Below are positions 59,912 through 64,000 of a stretch of DNA of 64,000 bases, piece by piece (within the stretch, counting starts at the first letter, position 1; the number at the start of each line of letters is the position of its first letter). Source of the stretch: Actinomadura parmotrematis (lineage in GTDB: Bacteria; Actinomycetota; Actinomycetes; Streptosporangiales; Streptosporangiaceae); assembly GCF_019458805.1 (NCBI RefSeq), contig NZ_JAIBOA010000019.1, forward strand, positions 62,001 through 126,000. Direction: 5' to 3'. The position numbers and the translations under genes were made by a program. Under the pieces are notes generated by a model, which saw only the letters and a program-made list of their open reading frames with translations, was not told the origin of the DNA and searched no databases.

Positions 59912-61413
59912 GCACTCCGGAAACGCGGCGGCTGGTCGCGAAGCTGTGGAACTACTGCGATGTCCTGCGGGATGACGGTGTCTCCACGATCGACTACGTC
60001 GAGCAGCTCACGTACCTGCTCTTCCTGAAGATGGGGCATGAGCGCGCCAATCGCGGGATCTTTGCCGATCGAGCTCTCCAGCCGGTCGCTGATGCCTGGC
60101 AATCGCTGCTTGATGCCGATGGCCAAGAGCTCGAAGACACCTACAACCACGTCCTGCGGGAGTTCGGCCAGCGCAAGGACACGCTCGGCGTCATCTTCCG
60201 CAAAGCGCAGAACCGCATCCAGGACCCGGCGAAGCTCAAGAGGCTGATCGTCGACCTGATCAATGGGCAGCAGTGGTCCAATCAGGGCGTCGACGTCAAG
60301 GGTGACGCCTACGAAGAGCTTCTAGCCAAGGGTGCCGAGGACGTTAAGTCCGGGGCCGGGCAGTACTTCACGCCTCGCGAGCTGATCGCGGCCATGGTGG
60401 ACTGCGTCCAGCCAGGCCCTGACGACATCGTTTGTGACCCGGCCTGTGGGACCGGCGGCTTCTTGCTGGCGGCGCATGACTACATCCAGGACAAGCACGG
60501 GGCGAACATGACTCCCGAGCAGCGCGACCGGCTCGCGGGGGAGGGCATTCGAGGTTTCGAGCTGGTGGATGGCACGGCCCGGCTGGCGGCGATGAACATG
60601 CTGTTGCACGGGATCGGCAAGCCCAATGGTCCGTCGCTGATTCAGGTGGGAGACGCGCTCGCCGAGCCGTCGAACATCTATCCCAGCGTTGTGCTGGCCA
60701 ACCCGCCGTTCGGGCGCAAGTCGTCCATCACCATCGTGGGCGAAGACGGGCGCGTCGGCCGGGAGGACATCGAGTACAGCCGACAGGACTTCTGGGTCAC
60801 GACGAAGAACAAGCAGCTCAACTTCGTCCAGCACATCGCCTCCATGCTCGGCATCCCCGGCCGCGCGGCCGTGGTCCTGCCCGATAACGTGCTGTTCGAG
60901 GGCGGGGCCGGCGAGACGATCCGGCGGCGGCTGCTCAAGCAGTTCGACGTTCACACCATGCTGCGGCTGCCCACCGGCATCTTCTACGCGGGCGGCGTGA
61001 AGGCCAACGTGCTGTTCTTCGACAAGAAGCCCGCTCGGCCGGAAGCCCCCTGGACGTCGAAGCTGTGGGTGTACGACTTCCGCACCGGACAGCACTTCAC
61101 GCTCAAGCAGAACCGGCTCACCCGGGAGCACCTGCAAGACTTCGTCGACAGCTACCGGCCTGGCGAGCCACGTGAGAGCCGCCAGGAGTCCGAGCGGTTC
61201 AAGCCGTTCAGCTACGACGAGCTGATGGCGCGCGACAAGGTCAACCTCGACATCACCTGGCTGAAGGATCCGAGCCTGGAGGACGCTGACAGCCTGCTGC
61301 CGCCGGAGGTCATCGCCCGCGAGATCGTCGAGGACCTCACGGCCGCCCTCACCGAGTTCACCGCCATCGCCGAGGCCCTTGAACAGGCCAAGGAGACCCG
61401 CTCCGTCGAGTGA
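59908..61413 (+). CDS. hsdM: Type I DNA methyltransferase subunit
   Basis: A 501-residue N6-adenine methyltransferase. N-terminal helical domain (VAKLWNYCDVLRDDGVSTID, YVEQLTYLLFLKM), GAGQYFTPRELI, SAM motif I in CDPACGTGGFLLAAHDYI and the catalytic VVLANPPFGRKS. FEGGAGETIRRRLLKQFDVH is the usual C-terminal region. It methylates the recognition site and forms the core of the restriction complex. GTG 59908 overlaps the hsdS stop. Confidence 0.95.
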   Translation: MSTPETRRLVAKLWNYCDVLRDDGVSTIDYVEQLTYLLFLKMGHERANRGIFADRALQPVADAWQSLLDADGQELEDTYNHVLREFGQRKDTLGVIFRKAQNRIQDPAKLKRLIVDLINGQQWSNQGVDVKGDAYEELLAKGAEDVKSGAGQYFTPRELIAAMVDCVQPGPDDIVCDPACGTGGFLLAAHDYIQDKHGANMTPEQRDRLAGEGIRGFELVDGTARLAAMNMLLHGIGKPNGPSLIQVGDALAEPSNIYPSVVLANPPFGRKSSITIVGEDGRVGREDIEYSRQDFWVTTKNKQLNFVQHIASMLGIPGRAAVVLPDNVLFEGGAGETIRRRLLKQFDVHTMLRLPTGIFYAGGVKANVLFFDKKPARPEAPWTSKLWVYDFRTGQHFTLKQNRLTREHLQDFVDSYRPGEPRESRQESERFKPFSYDELMARDKVNLDITWLKDPSLEDADSLLPPEVIAREIVEDLTAALTEFTAIAEALEQAKETRSVE

Positions 61414-61510
61414 GGCCAGGCAAGCGCCTAACGCTGCTGTAAGTGTCGGCTTCCCTGGGCTTCGCAGTGCGTTGGTTCTGTGGGGGTGGGATGACCGGCC
61501 TTCCGCCATC

Positions 61511-61524
61511 TGACCGGCCGGTCA
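61511..61524. promoter_or_regulatory. 14-bp perfect palindrome upstream of the collagen-like gene
   Basis: TGACCGGCCGGTCA at 61511-61524, in the 244-base gap after hsdM. It may be an operator; no other feature was recognised in this gap. Confidence 0.35.
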
Positions 61525-61657
61525 TCGACCGGGCAGGGTAGGACGGTCATGGTCGCGCCGCACCTGCCCGCCTCGGGTCGGCCAAGGGCGGGCGCATGAA
61601 CCAACCTTGGCCGTCCGGAGGGCGTGGAGCCCGCATGATCGGGCGAGGCTCCAAGAC

Positions 61658-62371
61658 ATGCGATCCGTGATCATCTCCGCCGCCGTCCTCGCCGCCTCCG
61701 CCGCGGCGATTGCCGCTCCGCCCGCCACCGCGGCGACCGGAGCAGCCGGAGCAGCCGGGGCAGCCGGGGCGGTCGAGGTGGCCGGGGCGGCGAGAGCTAC
61801 CAGGATAGTTGGGGCAGCGAGGGCAGCCGGGGCGACCGGGACGGTCAAGGCGGCGGAGACGGTAGGGACGGCGGGGACGACCGAGGCGGTCGGGACGGTC
61901 GGGGAGGCCAGGGCGGTCGGAGGTGGCGGAGCCGTGCGCGGTGCGGCGCGCACCGGAGGCGCGGCCACCGCCGCCCGTTCGTGCCGACGGAAGGTGGTGA
62001 CCCGGAAGGTCAAGGACAGCGGCAAGATCACCTTCATTACGGTGAGCTGCCAGGGGCCTCCGGGTCCACGCGGCCCGCGAGGTCCGAGGGGGCCGCAGGG
62101 TCCGGCCGGGCCGCCCGGTCCGGGCGTACGACCGGTCACGGTTTCGGCCGACGGCACGCTGCTCCGCAGCACCGCCGAACACGACGCCGACTTCGACAGC
62201 CCGGACTGCCCGGCCGGCACCCACCTGATCGGCGGCGGCTACCGCACTCAGAAGGGCTACCTGTCCTACGTCACTTCTTCCTACCCCGTTGGCGACCACT
62301 GGAGTATCACCGCCTTCACCGGAGCGCCCATCGACATCACCCTCACCGTCTACGCCCTGTGCAGCCCCTGA
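61658..62371 (+). CDS. Secreted collagen-like protein
   Basis: A 237-residue exported protein. Signal peptide MRSVIISAAVLAASAAAIAA. Residues 28-87 form 20 triplets in which Gly or a one-step codon variant (Glu, Arg, Lys) opens each triplet. Residues 133-155 are true collagen repeats (GPPGPRGPRGPRGPQGPAGP). A C-terminal globular domain (160-237) carries DCPAGTHLIGGGYR and ends YALCSP. ATG 61658 was chosen to give the signal peptide. It may be a surface or matrix protein; no anchor signal is visible. Confidence 0.75.
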   Translation: MRSVIISAAVLAASAAAIAAPPATAATGAAGAAGAAGAVEVAGAARATRIVGAARAAGATGTVKAAETVGTAGTTEAVGTVGEARAVGGGGAVRGAARTGGAATAARSCRRKVVTRKVKDSGKITFITVSCQGPPGPRGPRGPRGPQGPAGPPGPGVRPVTVSADGTLLRSTAEHDADFDSPDCPAGTHLIGGGYRTQKGYLSYVTSSYPVGDHWSITAFTGAPIDITLTVYALCSP

Positions 62372-62396
62372 CCCCCGTCCGGTCGCCCGCCCGTCC

Positions 62397-62500
62397 ATGA
62401 CCGGGTGGTCGTCCACAGTTGAGATGCGGCGTGTTGGCCACTTTCGATCTCGAAAGTGGCCAACACGCCGCATCTCAACGGATGGCGACCGGGTGGTCAT
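62397..62500. repeat. Dispersed palindromic element, copy 2
   Basis: A 104-base inverted repeat with outer arms starting ATGACC and ending GGTCAT, and inner arms GTTGAGATGCGGCGTGTTGG and its complement. The centre GCCACTTTCGA/TCGAAAGTGGC differs entirely from copy 1 but is also self-complementary. It lies between the convergent collagen-like and DUF397 genes. Confidence 0.85.
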
Positions 62501-62515
62501 CGCCGAGCGGTCCGA

Positions 62516-62695
62516 TCAGACGGTGGTGAGGAGGCGGGCCAGGGCTCGGCGGGAGAGCAGGAGGGTGCCGGCGTCGGGGGCCTTGCTGTCGCGGATGCCG
62601 ACGGCACCGCCGAGGGCGGCCAGCTCGACGCATTCGCGTTCGGTGTTGCTGTGGCTGCTCTTGCGCCAAGTGGCAGGGGTCGGGGTGGTGTTCAT
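62516..62695 (-). CDS. DUF397 protein
   Basis: A 59-residue DUF397 protein: TWRKSSHSNTERECVELAAL, GIRDSKAPDAGTLLLSRRAL. ATG 62695 begins MNTTPTPATW. It is the second DUF397 gene behind the XRE gene and similar to the first, suggesting tandem duplication. Confidence 0.9.
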   Translation of the reverse strand: MNTTPTPATWRKSSHSNTERECVELAALGGAVGIRDSKAPDAGTLLLSRRALARLLTTV

Positions 62696-62840
62696 CGGGT
62701 GTCGTCTCCTCGCGGTTGGTGGGGCGTAGCACTCCTCGAACGGCGCCTGCGGGCGCGGTCGTCGTCTTTTCGTGATTGTCGGGAGGGGCGAGCGGCGCGT
62801 GAGGCCGACAGGGAGCATCCCTGTCGGCCTCACGCACGTC

Positions 62841-63041
62841 CTACAGGTCCAAGCCGCCCGTCTTCACCTGCGCGAGCAGGGTCGCGAAGGCGGCGGGCGG
62901 GAGTGCGAGGTGGCCAGCGGCCGGAGCCTTGCTGTCGCGGATGCCGACGACGGCCGGGACGCGGGCGACCTCCACGCACTCCCGCTCGGCGTTGCTACGG
63001 CTGCTCTTGCGCCAGATGGCGCGTGACAGGTCAGCGCTCAT
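62841..63041 (-). CDS. DUF397 protein
   Basis: A 66-residue DUF397 protein: IWRKSSRSNAERECVEVARV, VGIRDSKAPAAGHLALPPAA. Its ATG at 63041 follows the XRE stop directly (TAAATG), so the two are co-translated. Confidence 0.92.
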   Translation of the reverse strand: MSADLSRAIWRKSSRSNAERECVEVARVPAVVGIRDSKAPAAGHLALPPAAFATLLAQVKTGGLDL

Positions 63042-63932
63042 TTATCCGTTCATCTCCCTTGCGGTCGCCAGGCACAGCGAGGAGCTGTTGATCCTGGACA
63101 AGGCAACGTTTTTGATGGCGTCGAACGCTGCGGCGTACCGGCCGATCTCGTGGGGCTTGTCGAGATAAAGCGCTCCGGTCAAGCCTTCCACATACACGAC
63201 GGGCGGTTCGTGATCGCGGCCGTTGGCCGTGGTCGGGAAGCGCATCAGGCTGAATGGACCGGTGCCGAGTCCCTGATGCCCCTCTTTGGAGAACGGGATG
63301 ACGTGCACCGTCACGTTCGAGAGTTCATTCATCGCGGCCAGGTGGTCGAGCTGAGCGGCCATCACCGCCCGCCCACCGAGCGGACGGCGGATGACGGCTT
63401 CGTTGAGCGCGATCCTCAGTTCGGGTGGCGCGGTGGATCGAGTGAGAAGCGTCTGGCGCTGGATGCGTAGATCTACACGCCTTTCGAGTTCCTCGTCGCT
63501 CAGATCCGGGATGAGCAGCTGGATCAACGCGCGGGCGTAGTCGGGGGTCTGGAGCAGGCCGGGGACCAGCTCGGTCGAGTACTGCTCCAGCGAGGACATG
63601 GCGCCCTCCAGCCCGATGTAGAGGTCGAAGTCGCCCGGGATCACGTCCCCGTAGGCGTGCCACCAACCCTTCCCCTTGGTCTCCTTCGCGAGGCCCTTCA
63701 AGGCGTCCGCGAGATCGGGCGGGGCGCCGTAGATGCGGCACATGATCTCGACGTCGTGGCTGCGGAGGGCGGTCTGGCCGGTCTCGATGCGCCAGAGCTT
63801 GGCCTCGGAGATCTCCAATTCCTGGGCGGCCAGTTTCACGGTGAGGCGCGCCTTGTTGCGCAGGGCGCGGAGTTCCCGGCCGAGCTGGCGGCGCGGGACG
63901 GTCGAGTTCACCGGGACCTCGGACACGTGCAT
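63042..63932 (-). CDS. XRE-family regulator with DUF5753 domain
   Basis: A 296-residue WhiJ-like regulator. Helix-turn-helix at about 17-75 (LRALRNKARLTVKLAAQELE, ISEAKLWRIETGQTALRSHD). DUF5753 signatures: KGWWHAYGDVIP, DLYIGLEGAMSSLEQYSTEL, VPGLLQTPDYARALIQ and VVYVEGLTGALYLDK. ATG 63932 has a weakly spaced GAGGG; GTG two codons on is possible. Third such regulator of the window, with two DUF397 partners but no adjacent HATPase in view. Confidence 0.9.
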   Translation of the reverse strand: MHVSEVPVNSTVPRRQLGRELRALRNKARLTVKLAAQELEISEAKLWRIETGQTALRSHDVEIMCRIYGAPPDLADALKGLAKETKGKGWWHAYGDVIPGDFDLYIGLEGAMSSLEQYSTELVPGLLQTPDYARALIQLLIPDLSDEELERRVDLRIQRQTLLTRSTAPPELRIALNEAVIRRPLGGRAVMAAQLDHLAAMNELSNVTVHVIPFSKEGHQGLGTGPFSLMRFPTTANGRDHEPPVVYVEGLTGALYLDKPHEIGRYAAAFDAIKNVALSRINSSSLCLATAREMNG

Positions 63933-63950
63933 CCCTCATTCCGGGGGAGG

Positions 63951-63969
63951 CTTTCACTCGAAATGAAAG
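63951..63969. promoter_or_regulatory. Candidate operator of the third XRE regulator
   Basis: Inverted repeat CTTTCA-CTCGAAA-TGAAAG, 19 bases upstream of the start codon, AT-rich against its surroundings. Suits autoregulation. Confidence 0.5.
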
Positions 63970-64000
63970 CATCGGCTCGTTCGGCTCGCAACAGCCCCAC

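Noticed and set aside
61739..61918. Possible CRISPR or minisatellite
   Set aside because: The periodicity is 9 bp and in frame within a signal-peptide-bearing coding sequence; there are no spacers of uniform length.
61522..62500. Pro-periodic open frames opposite the collagen-like gene
   Set aside because: They mirror the 9-bp repeat of the real gene and extend through the palindromic repeat; no signal peptide or domain.

Overview
The window is high-G+C DNA (most hand-read lines are about 70-75% G+C) from a filamentous actinomycete. The Streptomyces/Actinomadura type is suggested by three WhiJ-like clusters (XRE/DUF5753 regulator, DUF397 proteins, anti-sigma-type ATPase), a deazaflavin (F420)-dependent nitroreductase, an LPXTG surface protein, STAS/anti-sigma partner-switch proteins and frequent GTG/TTG starts. 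A family-level placement such as Thermomonosporaceae is inference only. The bulk is ordinary chromosomal housekeeping and accessory content, with two islands of foreign or defence character and one unusual multigene operon.

Layout. 1-2400: a partial zinc-ribbon protein and a WhiJ-like cluster (DUF397, XRE-DUF5753, small protein, HATPase). 2500-5600: a decayed restriction island holding a McrA-like HNH endonuclease, a ParB/DUF6551-like protein, a fragment of a cytosine-5 methyltransferase and an intact Vsr endonuclease. 5600-27400: an AlkB-like dioxygenase, two tail-to-tail STAS genes, a thioesterase and an MFS exporter sharing an upstream 20-bp motif, tRNA-Glu, a metallophosphoesterase, a minimal zinc peptidase, a second MFS protein, PspC-domain protein, glutaryl-CoA dehydrogenase-like enzyme, aspartate-semialdehyde dehydrogenase, esterase, PEP-mutase-like lyase, DnaQ-like exonuclease, RlmG-like methyltransferase, two more STAS genes, a TetR/flavin-monooxygenase pair, a divergent AraC/MFS pair and an L,D-transpeptidase.

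27400-39000 is the most unusual part. A class III cyclase-like gene stands divergent to an XRE-DUF5753 regulator, followed by a DUF397 gene on the opposite strand. After that, eight genes lie on one strand with a gap of 81 bases and then overlaps or gaps of 12 bases or less. They encode a SARP-like regulator, a STAND-like protein with a degenerate P-loop and HEAT-like repeats, an SPFH-like protein, a PP2C phosphatase, a Ser/Thr kinase, a TerY-like vWA protein, a PH-like unknown and a RanBP2-type zinc-finger membrane protein. The vWA-phosphatase-kinase core matches the published TerY-P triad idea; the surrounding set looks like a larger, poorly described signalling or conflict system.

39000-54900: GNAT enzyme, pyruvate-oxidase-like ThDP enzyme, zinc alcohol dehydrogenase, NhaA antiporter, a deletion scar joining a TetR gene to a quinone-oxidoreductase-like gene, FadM-like thioesterase, LexA, F420 nitroreductase, an ABC export system with a small membrane protein, a two-component system divergent to it, an LPXTG/DUF11 surface protein and superoxide dismutase. 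54900-61400: a complete type I restriction-modification operon in the order hsdR-hsdS-hsdM, with a truncated DUF6879 gene at its left edge and an AT-rich specificity gene. 61600-64000: a secreted collagen-like protein and a third WhiJ-like cluster.

A roughly 100-bp palindromic element occurs twice (21346 and 62397), each time between convergent genes. The outer arms are conserved while the central hairpin differs in sequence but stays self-complementary.
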